From NCBI GenBank assembly GCA_902782235.1, contig CACZML010000012.1, positions 1 to 34,526 of the forward strand: a stretch of DNA of 34,526 bases, in the 5' to 3' direction. Made by a program: the position numbers and the translations under genes. The DNA is from Oscillospiraceae bacterium (GTDB taxonomy: Bacteria > Bacillota > Clostridia > Saccharofermentanales > Saccharofermentanaceae). The notes below the pieces were generated by a model that saw only the letters and a list, made by a program, of their open reading frames with translations, did no database searches and was not told the DNA's origin. Positions 7,638-16,411 of the stretch are shown here, in pieces (position 1 is the first letter of the stretch; the number at the start of each line of letters is the position of its first letter).

Positions 7638-10130
7638 ATGTATGAATTTTTAAGCTTTGAAGAGAGCCTTGAGCGGAAGAAGATCCGCGGGCGCGTCTTG
7701 AATACGCTTGAATTTACCAAGATCAGGGACAGCGTTGCTTCCAAAGCCAGAACGTCTTACGGACGTGAGCTTTGCAGGGACATGGCCCCTGTTTGTGATG
7801 TTGAATATGTGACGCATGAACTGTCATGTTCAGGACAGGCGATGGAGCATATCTTAAGATTCGGAATGCTTCCTCTTGGCGGCATGAGAGATCTGAGGGA
7901 AGCTCTGACTTACGCAAAGGCCGGTGGCACTTTGACATGCGGACAGCTTTTGGAAGTTGCTTCGTTCCTGAAAGCATCAGATGAGATCAGAAGAACTATC
8001 GCAAAGGCGAGATCTGCAGGATCTCCTTTTGTCGACGAGACAGAGCCTGACATCTGTGCTTATGTCGATAAGCTTGAGACATCAGATAAGCTCTTAGAGA
8101 AGATCGAGAGTTCTATTCTGGGCCAGGACGAGGTATCCGATAAGGCAAGCAAGGAACTGTCTTCGATCAGAAGAGAGCGCAAGAATATCGCAAGCGGAAT
8201 AAGATCGCTCTTAGACCGCGTTATCTCCAATCACGCAGACATGCTCCAGGAGGGCATCGTAACGCTCCGTGAGGGAAGATACTGCATTCCGGTTAAGGCT
8301 GATTTCAACGGCAGGATCGAAGGCATCGTGCACGGCGCATCCTCATCCGGACAGACACTCTTCATTGAGCCTATGAGCGTCGTTGAAGCAAACAACAAGA
8401 TCGCTGAACTGACTTTTGCAGAGCAGGCTGAGATCCAGAGGATCTTGAAGAGCTTTACGAATGAAGTTGTATCTATTAGCCCCCTGCTCGAAAATAACAT
8501 GGAGATAGCATCGCGTCTGGATTATATTTTCGCGAAGGGCGAATACGGCGTCGAGAATAATTCTTTCTGCCCCGCGCTTAATACCGAAGGCAGGATAGAT
8601 CTTAAGGGCGCAAGGCATCCGCTTATTCCAAAGGAAAGCGTTGTGCCTGTAGATATTAGAGTCGGCGACAGCTATGACGCTCTTATCGTTACCGGACCTA
8701 ATACGGGCGGTAAGACGGTATCTCTTAAGACATGCGGACTTCTTGTCCTTATGACGATGGCAGGACTTCCGATCCCTACTGACAGCGGTTCTGAAGTCTG
8801 TGTTTTCGACAGGGTGCTTGCAGATATCGGAGACGAGCAGAGCATCGAAGAGAGCCTGTCCACATTCTCATCGCACATGTCCAATATCGTATTTATCCTG
8901 AAGAACATCAGAGGAAGATCCCTGGTGCTCTTAGACGAGCTTGGTTCCGGAACCGATCCTACGGAAGGTGCTGCGCTCGCCATATCGATAATAGAAGAGC
9001 TCAGAAAGAAGAACTGTATCGTAATGTCTACGACGCACTACAGGGAGCTTAAGGGCTATGCTGAGACCACTGAAGGCGTAATGAATGCATCCTGTGAATT
9101 CGATACAGAGACTCTGGCTCCGACATATAAGCTCATTACGGGAAGACCGGGTTCTTCAAATGCTTTCGTAATATCCAGTAAACTGGGTCTTGCAAAGCAC
9201 ATTTTGGACAACGCAAGAACCAGGATGTCCACTGATGAATTAAGATACGAGGAGCTCCTTTCGAAGGCTGAAGAAGAGACGAAGAGAGCAGAAGAGCTTG
9301 CCAAAGAAAACGACAGACTCAATATCGAACTCAAGGCTGAGAAGGCGCGTCTTGAGGAAGAGAACACAAAGCTCAAGCAGTCCAAGACCAAGATTTTAAA
9401 CGACATGAGAGCCGAGCAGAAGAGGCTTTTGCAGGAACAGGAGAAAGAGATCAGCGAAGAACTCCGCGACTTGAGGAAGCGCTCCAAGGATATGGACAGG
9501 GCTGAACGCGAGAAAGAGCTCGACAAGATCAGAAGAAAGCTCAGAGCAGGTGTTCAGGACCTTGAAGTGGAGGACGATGAAGCTGTCGATACAGTTGCAT
9601 TAAGCGGCGAACCTGTTAAGGAAGTTATCGAAGGCGAATGCTATTATGTTCCGTCTTTGGGCCAGACAGGCGTTGCGGAATCAAGCCTTTCAAAGAGCGG
9701 CACGGTAAATATCCTTTGCGGGAGCATGAAGATCGCCGTCAAGAAGAACCAGCTCATGATGCCCACGAAGGCACAAAGAGATGAGTTCTTGAGAGGCAAG
9801 AACAAGGGTTCACAGAAGGGTAAAGTCATTAAGACCAAGTCTTCCGGTGAAGATATGGGCAAGGTAAGGTTCAATGCAGCTTCCACTACCAGATCAGAAC
9901 TCATGCTGATCGGCATGACTACGGCTGAAGCTGAATCAAGACTTGCAAAATACTTGGAAGACTGTGTTCTCGCCGGTATCAGGGAAGCGAGAATAGTTCA
10001 CGGTAAAGGCACCGGAGCATTAAGATCCTGCGTGCAGGACATGCTGATAAAAGATGACAGAGTCGAATCTTTCCGCGCCGGCGAACAGGGCGAGGGAGAT
10101 GCAGGCGTAACGATCATTAAATTCAGATAA
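7638..10130 (+). CDS. mutS2: Endonuclease MutS2 (MutS-like ATPase with Smr domain)
   Basis: A MutS paralogue without the mismatch-recognition domain. In other Bacillota it has been linked to suppression of recombination and to resolving collided ribosomes. The core and clamp helices come first. The ATPase has Walker A GPNTGGKT (353-360), Walker B LLDELGSGTDPTEGAAL (D433, E434) and STTHYRELK. A long charged coiled coil (about 530-640), a KOW-like linker and the C-terminal Smr domain (about 750-830, HGKGTGALRS with H788) follow. At 830 residues it is slightly longer than the usual ~785, with about 20 extra N-terminal residues. The Smr 'LDLRG' segment reads LMLIG (755-759), so the conserved Asp of the proposed nuclease motif is missing. 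The ribosome binding site is AGGGGAT. Confidence 0.95.
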   Translation: MYEFLSFEESLERKKIRGRVLNTLEFTKIRDSVASKARTSYGRELCRDMAPVCDVEYVTHELSCSGQAMEHILRFGMLPLGGMRDLREALTYAKAGGTLTCGQLLEVASFLKASDEIRRTIAKARSAGSPFVDETEPDICAYVDKLETSDKLLEKIESSILGQDEVSDKASKELSSIRRERKNIASGIRSLLDRVISNHADMLQEGIVTLREGRYCIPVKADFNGRIEGIVHGASSSGQTLFIEPMSVVEANNKIAELTFAEQAEIQRILKSFTNEVVSISPLLENNMEIASRLDYIFAKGEYGVENNSFCPALNTEGRIDLKGARHPLIPKESVVPVDIRVGDSYDALIVTGPNTGGKTVSLKTCGLLVLMTMAGLPIPTDSGSEVCVFDRVLADIGDEQSIEESLSTFSSHMSNIVFILKNIRGRSLVLLDELGSGTDPTEGAALAISIIEELRKKNCIVMSTTHYRELKGYAETTEGVMNASCEFDTETLAPTYKLITGRPGSSNAFVISSKLGLAKHILDNARTRMSTDELRYEELLSKAEEETKRAEELAKENDRLNIELKAEKARLEEENTKLKQSKTKILNDMRAEQKRLLQEQEKEISEELRDLRKRSKDMDRAEREKELDKIRRKLRAGVQDLEVEDDEAVDTVALSGEPVKEVIEGECYYVPSLGQTGVAESSLSKSGTVNILCGSMKIAVKKNQLMMPTKAQRDEFLRGKNKGSQKGKVIKTKSSGEDMGKVRFNAASTTRSELMLIGMTTAEAESRLAKYLEDCVLAGIREARIVHGKGTGALRSCVQDMLIKDDRVESFRAGEQGEGDAGVTIIKFR

Positions 10131-10146
10131 ACGGAGGGGAAAGATC

Positions 10147-11064
10147 ATGTCAGAGAACAATGTGAATCAGGTACAGCCGGCAAGTGCTCAGGTTCCGGCA
10201 CAAGAGCCGAAGAGAGTCCGTGTGGGATTTATCTTCCTCTCGTTTGTTCCTGTGGCGGTATTGCTCGTTATTCAGACAATTTCACAGATGCCGTTTATGG
10301 CTATTGCCTTTGCGGAAGCTATGGAGGAAGCGGGCGGAAATATTCCGGACTTTGTTGACTTAGTAATCAAGATGAGCGAGGTCTTCAATGCGAAATACGC
10401 TATCTGGTCTTATTTACTCTACGCAGTGATCGGACTCATAGTTTTCGGCACCTGGTATATTAAGGGCTTTGTTAAAGGCAAGCCCCGCTTTAAGTTCAGT
10501 AAAGTGTTCGGATTTAAGTCTATTCTGGCATCCGTGGGAATCGTTATCGGACTTACGTTCACGATAAATGCAGGCATGACCATTGCGAACTGGCTTTTCC
10601 CTGATGTTATGGATTCTTATAAAGAGCTTATGGAAGCATCCGGCCTTGTGGATAATGTCCTTATCACGGTGGTTTACGGAATCCTGCTGGGCCCTGTTCT
10701 TGAAGAGCTCGCTTTGAGAGGTCTTACTTTCGGTTATCTCGAAAAGTCCAACATCAAGCCGTTCCTTATGATCCTCATCTCAGGTATCCTTTTCGGAGCA
10801 ATGCATTTGAATCTTGTTCAGGGAATCTATGCATCTGTCTTAGGATTCTTCTTAGGTTATCTGAGATACAAGTACCGTTCGATCTCTATTACGATCGTTA
10901 CCCATATTTTGTTCAACCTTATGGGAACATACGGAAGCGAGGCGTTGTCACTTCTGAAGCTGAGTGATGGTGCAATCCTTATTCTGGGCGGCATCTCACT
11001 CTTTATCCTCGCCTTCGCGATCGTCCTCATTAACGGAGATTCAAAGGCTTACCGCGCGGAATGA
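10147..11064 (+). CDS. CPBP family intramembrane glutamic endopeptidase (Abi/CAAX-like)
   Basis: A polytopic membrane protein of 305 residues with about eight hydrophobic helices after a short Pro/Gln/Ala-rich cytoplasmic N-terminus. The diagnostic CPBP motifs are all present in the second half: EELALRG (EExxxR), FGAMHL (FxxxH) and THILFNLMG (HxxxN). These residues form the metal-independent glutamate protease site in the membrane. Family members process CAAX proteins, small peptides or membrane regulators; the substrate here cannot be inferred. The gene follows mutS2 by 16 bases and has a strong GGAGGGG ribosome binding site. Confidence 0.9.
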   Translation: MSENNVNQVQPASAQVPAQEPKRVRVGFIFLSFVPVAVLLVIQTISQMPFMAIAFAEAMEEAGGNIPDFVDLVIKMSEVFNAKYAIWSYLLYAVIGLIVFGTWYIKGFVKGKPRFKFSKVFGFKSILASVGIVIGLTFTINAGMTIANWLFPDVMDSYKELMEASGLVDNVLITVVYGILLGPVLEELALRGLTFGYLEKSNIKPFLMILISGILFGAMHLNLVQGIYASVLGFFLGYLRYKYRSISITIVTHILFNLMGTYGSEALSLLKLSDGAILILGGISLFILAFAIVLINGDSKAYRAE

Positions 11065-11100
11065 GTTAACAATCAGTTAAAGCAAAGCCCGCAGTTTGTG

Positions 11101-11109
11101 TGTTATACT
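11101..11109 (+). promoter_or_regulatory. Extended -10 promoter of the FabT-like regulator operon
   Basis: TGTTATACT is an extended -10 element (TG-N-TATACT). No clear -35 element is visible, which is tolerated by extended -10 promoters. It lies 38 bases before the TTG start at 11,147 and in the gap after the CPBP gene. Confidence 0.55.
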
Positions 11110-11118
11110 TGAAAAGTA

Positions 11119-11132
11119 AATCAAACTTGATT
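11119..11132. promoter_or_regulatory. 14-bp palindrome, candidate operator of the MarR/FabT-like regulator
   Basis: AATCAA-AC-TTGATT is a perfect inverted repeat placed between the -10 element and the ribosome binding site of the regulator gene. This is where an autorepressing MarR protein would bind. Assigning it to this regulator is inference from position. Confidence 0.5.
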
Positions 11133-11146
11133 AGGAGAGATCAGTT

Positions 11147-11662
11147 TTGCTTAGCGAAGAAGAACATATGTCAGAGGCCCTGGTCAGGATCTTTGAGAAC
11201 GTCGTTTTAACAGAAGAGAAATCTCTTCAGGCAGGATATTTTAAAGACCTGTCTATTGCTGAAATGCATACCCTTACCGCAATCGGACCTTACGAAGCAC
11301 GCACCATGACTAATACCGCTGAAGATCTCGGTATTACGACCGGCACGCTTACTGTTGCCATAGACAGGCTTGTAAAGAAGGGTTATGTCCACAGGGAACG
11401 TGACAAGCGTGATAAGAGGATCGTAAGGATAAGCCTTACGCATAACGGCAAACTTGCGTGCAGAATGAACAGCAAGTTCCACAGAGTATTGGCTAAGCAT
11501 ATTCTTGCCGGATATGACGAGAAGGACAGAAAGCATCTTTTAGATCTCGTTGATGAAGTTGATACATACGTTGAGCAGCAGCTCAAGCGCTATGACAGCA
11601 GTGAGAACGTAAGAGCGACCGCTATGAAGGTTGCTAAAGATACCACTAAGGAGAAGAAGTAA
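11147..11662 (+). CDS. MarR-family transcriptional regulator, FabT-like
   Basis: A winged-helix regulator of 171 residues. The sequence around DLSIAEMHTLTAIG, the helix-turn-helix GITTGTLTVAIDRLVKKGYV and the wing RDKRDKRIVRISLT closely resemble FabT-type MarR proteins, which repress fatty-acid synthesis genes when bound to acylated acyl carrier protein. The neighbour supports this: an acyl carrier protein gene starts one base after the stop. The start is a TTG at 11,147, chosen because TAGGAGAGA lies 8 bases ahead; an in-frame ATG at 11,168 is the alternative. The palindrome AATCAAACTTGATT before the ribosome binding site suggests autoregulation. The C-terminal tail is rich in Lys and Thr. 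The FabT role is inferred, but the MarR family is certain. Confidence 0.85.
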   Translation: MLSEEEHMSEALVRIFENVVLTEEKSLQAGYFKDLSIAEMHTLTAIGPYEARTMTNTAEDLGITTGTLTVAIDRLVKKGYVHRERDKRDKRIVRISLTHNGKLACRMNSKFHRVLAKHILAGYDEKDRKHLLDLVDEVDTYVEQQLKRYDSSENVRATAMKVAKDTTKEKK

Positions 11663-11663
11663 T

Positions 11664-11921
11664 ATGGCTGACTCTGATAACATGAGAGCGAAAGTTAAAG
11701 AAGACGTTATTAGAATCATGGCAGAGACCCTTGAGATTTCTCCTGACGAGATCACATCCGATCTCGCATTCAATACCGATCTTCCGTTTGATTCACTTCA
11801 ACTCTATGAATTCGTAATCGATGTCGAAGAGACATATAACATCCGTCTTCCTGATGAGCTTTTGGATCAGGTAAAGACTGTTGATGATATGATCGACGTT
11901 GTAATGAAGCTCAAGAAATAA
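11664..11921 (+). CDS. acpP: Acyl carrier protein
   Basis: A small acidic four-helix protein of 85 residues that carries acyl chains on 4'-phosphopantetheine. The attachment serine is S44 in PFDSLQLYEFV. The family features ETLEISPDEI before it and the acidic helix VIDVEETYNIRLPDE after it are present. The ATG at 11,664 was chosen over the longer frame opening at 11,631 because AAGGAG lies 10 bases ahead and the extra N-terminal residues would overlap the regulator gene without resembling the family. It starts one base after the regulator stop. It may serve fatty-acid synthesis or a specialised pathway; the rest of the fab cluster is not in the window. Confidence 0.9.
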   Translation: MADSDNMRAKVKEDVIRIMAETLEISPDEITSDLAFNTDLPFDSLQLYEFVIDVEETYNIRLPDELLDQVKTVDDMIDVVMKLKK

Positions 11922-11934
11922 CGATTCCGCATAG

Positions 11935-12900
11935 ATGAAGAAGTTATTTATCGTAAACAGCAGAGCTGATTCGATAGCTCTGGACCGCTTCAAGAAAGAA
12001 TATTCCAAGTGCAGTGAAGAATTTCCGGGCGATTCCCGTGTCGTTTACACGGAATTTGCCGGACACGCAAGTGAAGCAGCATCTAAAGCCGTTGGTGAAG
12101 ATGACCTGCTTGTCATCGCATGCGGCGGTGACGGTACTATACACGAGGTCGCAAATGCCCTCGCAGAGTCTAATACCCCGATGGCGGTTATTCCTCTTGG
12201 AACAGGTAATGATTTCACCAGATCCATAATGGATGAGAACCACAGGAGCAATCCTGAGGTCTGCTTAAATGAGATATTCAGGGACTCTTTCAGCATAAAG
12301 AACACAGACCTTATCAAGGTAGTCTCTTACGATAAGGGCGGCAATAAGATCGAATCAAGCTCAGCATGGTGCCTGAACGTTGCTTCGATCGGCCTTGATA
12401 CCGAAGTCCAGTTAAGGGCTAAGGGTAAGGTTCTGGCGCACCCGAATTCAAGGCTTGTAAGGAGCACGGCTTATCTTACTTCCGCAATAGGATGCATCTT
12501 CGGAAACAGGAAATTCCATTTCAAATTCTCTGCGAACAGGGCAGATGGCAAGCCCAACGAGTCCGTAAAGTCCTGCTTTACGCTTCTTGCAGTCTGCAAT
12601 GCCTCGTATTACGGTGACGGCTTCTGTCCGGCTCCCCATGCGATAATCGATGACGGCCTTATCAACTGCTGTGCTATAGACGCGGTAAATCTGCCGAGAT
12701 CTTTATACCTGCTTACCAAATATAAAGACGGCAAGCATGAGAGCTATAAGGAGATCGATACTTTCGTTACGACAAAGATCACCGTGGAGGCTACGGGCAC
12801 AAGGGATCTTAACGGAAATTACGACGGTGAGGACTTTTCGGGCCATAAAGTAACGTTCGAATGCTTCCCCGGAGCCATTAAGCTCGCAATTTACGGCTAA
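11935..12900 (+). CDS. Diacylglycerol/lipid kinase family protein (DagK/YegS-type)
   Basis: A cytoplasmic, membrane-associated lipid kinase of 321 residues. The ATP-binding GGDGTIHEVAN (G64-G67) and PLGTGNDFTRS are the two signature motifs of the diacylglycerol kinase catalytic domain. The C-terminal beta-sandwich contains FCPAPHAIIDDGLINCC, the conserved PxAxxDDGLL-type block. In Bacillota such enzymes return diacylglycerol to phosphatidic acid for phospholipid and lipoteichoic acid metabolism, which fits the acyl carrier protein and FabT-like regulator just upstream. The gap to acpP is 13 bases and the ribosome binding site is poor, so translation may depend on the upstream gene. Confidence 0.9.
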   Translation: MKKLFIVNSRADSIALDRFKKEYSKCSEEFPGDSRVVYTEFAGHASEAASKAVGEDDLLVIACGGDGTIHEVANALAESNTPMAVIPLGTGNDFTRSIMDENHRSNPEVCLNEIFRDSFSIKNTDLIKVVSYDKGGNKIESSSAWCLNVASIGLDTEVQLRAKGKVLAHPNSRLVRSTAYLTSAIGCIFGNRKFHFKFSANRADGKPNESVKSCFTLLAVCNASYYGDGFCPAPHAIIDDGLINCCAIDAVNLPRSLYLLTKYKDGKHESYKEIDTFVTTKITVEATGTRDLNGNYDGEDFSGHKVTFECFPGAIKLAIYG

Positions 12901-12935
12901 AATCTTCGACGAATTCTCTAAATATCGCCACATAT

Positions 12936-12990
12936 ATTACAAGTTATTTATTTTGTTCGTTCGCGTTATTTTGTTATAATTACAAGTTAT
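12936..12990 (+). promoter_or_regulatory. Promoter of the PLP enzyme gene, with two nested direct repeats
   Basis: TG-T-TATAAT (12,972-12,980) is an extended -10 element with TTGTTC (12,953-12,958, 16-base spacer) as a weak -35. The -10 ends only 8 bases before the ATG at 12,989, so the transcript would be leaderless or nearly so. ATTACAAGTTAT occurs at 12,936-12,947 and again at 12,979-12,990. TTATTTTGTT occurs at 12,948-12,957 and 12,966-12,975. Confidence 0.65.
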
Positions 12991-14263
12991 GAACGGCTTA
13001 TTCAGAGACAGTATAGAAAACTACAGAAAGTACGGCGTAAACGGCAAGGCAATCGAGGCTGCAGTCAAGGCTGAAGAGAATCTTGCAGGCGTTTATGCGC
13101 GTATTGATGATATCGTGACATATAACGAACTGAAGGTGTTAGATGCCTTCAGATCCGAGAAATTCTCAGACACACACATGGGCATGACCTCAGGCTACGG
13201 CTACGACGATGTCGGCCGCGAGAAGATCGAGAACATCTTTGCCAAGATCTTCAAGGCTGAGAAGGCTTATGTCAGATGGCAGATCAGCACGGGTTCGCAG
13301 GCGATATCCGCTATGCTCTACGGAGCATTAAGACCGGGCGACATTATGCTCTCGGTTACCGGAAGACCCTACGACACGCTTATGGCAACTATCGGCCTTT
13401 CATCAGGCAATAACGATATGTCCCTTATGTCCTACGGAATCGGCTATGAAGAAGTGGACCTCAAAGCAGACGGCACCCCTGATCTTGATGCCATAAAGGC
13501 AGCTATTAAGCCTGAGACAAAGATGGTATTCATCCAGAAGTCCAGAGGTTATACGGGAAGAAGAGCCCTTCTTACCGATGATATCGAGAAGATCGCATCT
13601 CTTGCTCATTCTGTCAGGAAAGACATAATCGTTGCAGTTGATAACTGCTACGGCGAATTTACAGAGAAGAGAGAGCCCTTGGAAGTTGGCGCTGACGTTA
13701 TCGCAGGCTCCCTGATAAAGAACCCCGGCGGCGGAATCGCAAGGACCGGCGGATATATCGCTGGAAGAGAAGACCTTGTTGAGAATGCTGCAAGACATCT
13801 TACGACACCGGGCTTGGGCAGCGAAGTAGGTCCTACATTAGGTGCCAATTCCATGATCGCAAGAGGCCTTTTCACAGCTCCGCAGTGCGTAGGCGAGTGC
13901 CTTAAGGGTGCGGCTTTTGCTGCTGAGATCTTAGGTGCTGAAGGCTATAAGACAAGCCCTGCTTCTGACGAGGTAAGAGGCGATATCGTACAGACAATCG
14001 AATTCGGTGATCCTGACAAGATGAGCAAGTTCTGTGCTGCCATCCAGTCATGCTCGCCCGTTGATTCTTTCGTAACTCCCGTGCCGTGGGATATGCCCGG
14101 TTACGATGACCAGGTAATAATGGCGGCAGGTGCCTTTGTCCAGGGCGCTACAACAGAACTCTCATGTGACGGCCCCATGAAGCCGCCCTATATCGCATAT
14201 ATGCAGGGAAGCCTTGCTAAAGAGCAGGCCAAGCTCGCCTGCATGCTCGTTATTGAGGAATAA
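12989..14263 (+). CDS. PLP-dependent enzyme of the methionine gamma-lyase-like / aluminium resistance protein family
   Basis: A fold-type I pyridoxal-phosphate enzyme of 424 residues, similar in layout to B. subtilis YnbB. HMGMTSGYGYDDVGREK is the family's N-terminal block, AVDNCYGEF contains the cofactor-binding Asp, and K244 in GSLIKNPGGG is the putative Schiff-base lysine. The family is annotated as cystathionine gamma-synthase-like or methionine gamma-lyase; the name 'aluminium resistance' is historical and the physiological substrate is unsettled. It begins a four-gene run (this gene, a HlyD-like protein, yggS, sepF) typical of Clostridia. No ribosome binding site precedes the ATG, and the -10 element sits 8 bases upstream, so leaderless translation is likely. 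Confidence 0.88.
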   Translation: MNGLFRDSIENYRKYGVNGKAIEAAVKAEENLAGVYARIDDIVTYNELKVLDAFRSEKFSDTHMGMTSGYGYDDVGREKIENIFAKIFKAEKAYVRWQISTGSQAISAMLYGALRPGDIMLSVTGRPYDTLMATIGLSSGNNDMSLMSYGIGYEEVDLKADGTPDLDAIKAAIKPETKMVFIQKSRGYTGRRALLTDDIEKIASLAHSVRKDIIVAVDNCYGEFTEKREPLEVGADVIAGSLIKNPGGGIARTGGYIAGREDLVENAARHLTTPGLGSEVGPTLGANSMIARGLFTAPQCVGECLKGAAFAAEILGAEGYKTSPASDEVRGDIVQTIEFGDPDKMSKFCAAIQSCSPVDSFVTPVPWDMPGYDDQVIMAAGAFVQGATTELSCDGPMKPPYIAYMQGSLAKEQAKLACMLVIEE

Positions 14264-14268
14264 GGAAT

Positions 14269-16410
14269 ATGGCAGACGGAAAGCAGTGGTACAACAATCC
14301 GAATGAACCCGCTAAGAGAAAAGTAAGCGGTAATCCGGCACGCCCTGTTAACAAGTCAGGAAAGCCCGTTGTTAAAGCATCCGGCAACAGACCCGTTGAT
14401 CCCCGTACAGGTAAGCCTGCGGCAAGACCTAATGGCAGCCGCGTTATGGTTAATAAAGGGGGCGTAAAGCGTCCTTCCGGACAGCCTGCCGATAAGAGGA
14501 TACGTGTCCAGTCAGGTAAAAAGCCCCAGCAGGTCAGGAATAATTACGGAGCAGCTCCCGCATCCGGAAACAGCATTATCCCGAATATCGACATAACGGG
14601 TAAGTCCTCTGCACCTGATCCCAAGGCTCAGGCAAAATCTTCTTCCAGACGTCCCATGACGGCTCAGGAGAGAGCAAAGGCAAGAGAGCAGCAGAAGATC
14701 TTAGCTGCCCAGAAGCGCAAGGAAGAAGCAAGGAACAGAGAACAGGCAAAGATCGAGAAGAATGCTTATCTTCGTAAGAATCCTTCACAGAAGAGTGCTG
14801 AGAGCAGAGCTATCAGAAACGGCGTTCTCGGTGCGGTGGTAGTTGCCTCGGCGCTTTTAGTGCTCGCGTTCGTAGTACATCACCTTTACGACTATATTGC
14901 AGAGAAGCCTAACTTCTCATTCGTTACCATGGGTGCCGTTGAACATACGATCGGTGCCAGGGCATTGGTTGTTAGAGATGAGGACATCATCAAGAGTGAG
15001 AATGCGGGAGAACTCGTAACACAGATCACTGAAGGTTCCAGAGTCGCAAAGGGCCAGGAGCTTGCCATCGTCGTTCCTGAAGACATGAAGTCTGTTGTTC
15101 AGCAGTTAAGAAATGCTCAGACACAGATATCAGAAGTCCAGCAGGAACTGATCCTCTCGGGAGGTTCTGCTGAAGCTGAAGTAATCTACAGGAACTATAA
15201 CAAGAACCTGTCAGCGATCCTGGATTCAGTCAGGTTCGATGCCATGAGCGGAAACATCAGCAACCTCGCATCCTACAGTTCATCAGTTAACGTTATCCTG
15301 GACGAGAGAGAAGACGAGATGAGTAAGATCAAGTTCGTCGACGAGAGAATCTCTGTTTTAAGAAGTGACGAAGCTGTTTACGAGGCACAGCTCGAAAAGT
15401 ATGCAACTAAAGTAGAAGCGCACAGACCGGGTATCGTATCCTTCAGACTCGACGGCAAAGAAGAGACTCTTGGATACAAGGACTTCCTCACGATGCCGGC
15501 AGCTGAGATCAAGGGATATATCAACAACTCCGTCGGTGCCATATCATCAGACCTCACGATCGAAGCGGAAGATCCTGTCGTAAGGATCGCGCAGAATGAG
15601 AGCCAGTATCTGGCAGTATACCTGTCGAATAACGATGCAACATTGTCAGACTTCGCTGTCGGAACTCTGCATGACATCAATATCCGTACGGAAGGTATCT
15701 CCATTGACGACTGCAAGGTCGTAAGATGTGAGAATGATGCTTCCGGAATGCTTATTACATTTGAGACAACGAGAGCCGTAGAAGCACTCTTAGACTTAAG
15801 AACTGTAGATATCGAGATCGTTATCAATGAGACTGACGGTATGAAAATTTCCGTATCGAGCCTTGTTAACGAGACATACGCTCCGAAGGGCAATCCCTGC
15901 TTTGCCATATATCTTGCTCCTTCTGTAAATGCGAGCCTTGATACATTCGGTGATGAATCCATGTTCAGTATCAATGTCGTTCCTAACGCAAAGACTGACG
16001 AAGCAGGTAACAGCGTTGAGCAGCAGAGCACATCAGTCGGAGGCTGTACGGTCGTCTATAAGGAAGTATTGGCCGACGGAGGCATTCTCGTCGCGTTCAC
16101 GACACCTAATGACTATTCTAACCTCAAGAAGCTCGACAGGCTCTATACGGCAGGCTACAAGGCTACGTTCGTTAATTCCGGATCCGGTCTCGGCATCACG
16201 GCTGAGAAGATCGTCGTATCTGATTTCTCAGGTATGGCTTCCGTATACACGAACAGCCAGGGCTTCGTTGAAGAAGTAAGAGTAATCCTGCTCGACAACG
16301 ACAGAGAGTTTGCGATCATCAACAAGGCAGGCAAGTCCTCTGTTCCGAATCTCAATACTGTAATCATTACAAATCCTAAGACTGTAAAGCCGGGAGATAA
16401 GGTCGGTTAA
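14269..16410 (+). CDS. HlyD-like membrane protein of the yggS-sepF cluster
   Basis: A 713-residue protein with three parts. Residues 1-183 are a basic, Pro/Ser/Lys/Arg-rich, probably disordered cytoplasmic region ending in a charged helix. Residues 185-209 (GVLGAVVVASALLVLAF...) form one membrane helix. The rest is extracytoplasmic and begins with a biotinyl-lipoyl-like/HlyD element (GELVTQITEGSRVAKGQELAIVVP), a coiled-coil stretch, then repeated beta-rich domains with the split second lipoyl half. Family proteins with this layout sit next to yggS and sepF in many Clostridia, which suggests a link to the division site or cell wall; no function is proven. It starts 5 bases after the previous stop and ends one base before yggS. 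Confidence 0.8.
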   Translation: MADGKQWYNNPNEPAKRKVSGNPARPVNKSGKPVVKASGNRPVDPRTGKPAARPNGSRVMVNKGGVKRPSGQPADKRIRVQSGKKPQQVRNNYGAAPASGNSIIPNIDITGKSSAPDPKAQAKSSSRRPMTAQERAKAREQQKILAAQKRKEEARNREQAKIEKNAYLRKNPSQKSAESRAIRNGVLGAVVVASALLVLAFVVHHLYDYIAEKPNFSFVTMGAVEHTIGARALVVRDEDIIKSENAGELVTQITEGSRVAKGQELAIVVPEDMKSVVQQLRNAQTQISEVQQELILSGGSAEAEVIYRNYNKNLSAILDSVRFDAMSGNISNLASYSSSVNVILDEREDEMSKIKFVDERISVLRSDEAVYEAQLEKYATKVEAHRPGIVSFRLDGKEETLGYKDFLTMPAAEIKGYINNSVGAISSDLTIEAEDPVVRIAQNESQYLAVYLSNNDATLSDFAVGTLHDINIRTEGISIDDCKVVRCENDASGMLITFETTRAVEALLDLRTVDIEIVINETDGMKISVSSLVNETYAPKGNPCFAIYLAPSVNASLDTFGDESMFSINVVPNAKTDEAGNSVEQQSTSVGGCTVVYKEVLADGGILVAFTTPNDYSNLKKLDRLYTAGYKATFVNSGSGLGITAEKIVVSDFSGMASVYTNSQGFVEEVRVILLDNDREFAIINKAGKSSVPNLNTVIITNPKTVKPGDKVG

Positions 16411-16411
16411 T

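Noticed and set aside
9056..9526. 156-codon open frame on the minus strand inside mutS2
   Set aside because: Its Ser/Leu/Phe-rich composition is the mirror of the Lys/Glu-rich coiled coil on the + strand.
15378..16031. 217-codon open frame on the minus strand
   Set aside because: Antisense to the HlyD-like gene, Ser/Leu-rich low-complexity translation, no ribosome binding site and no recognisable domain.
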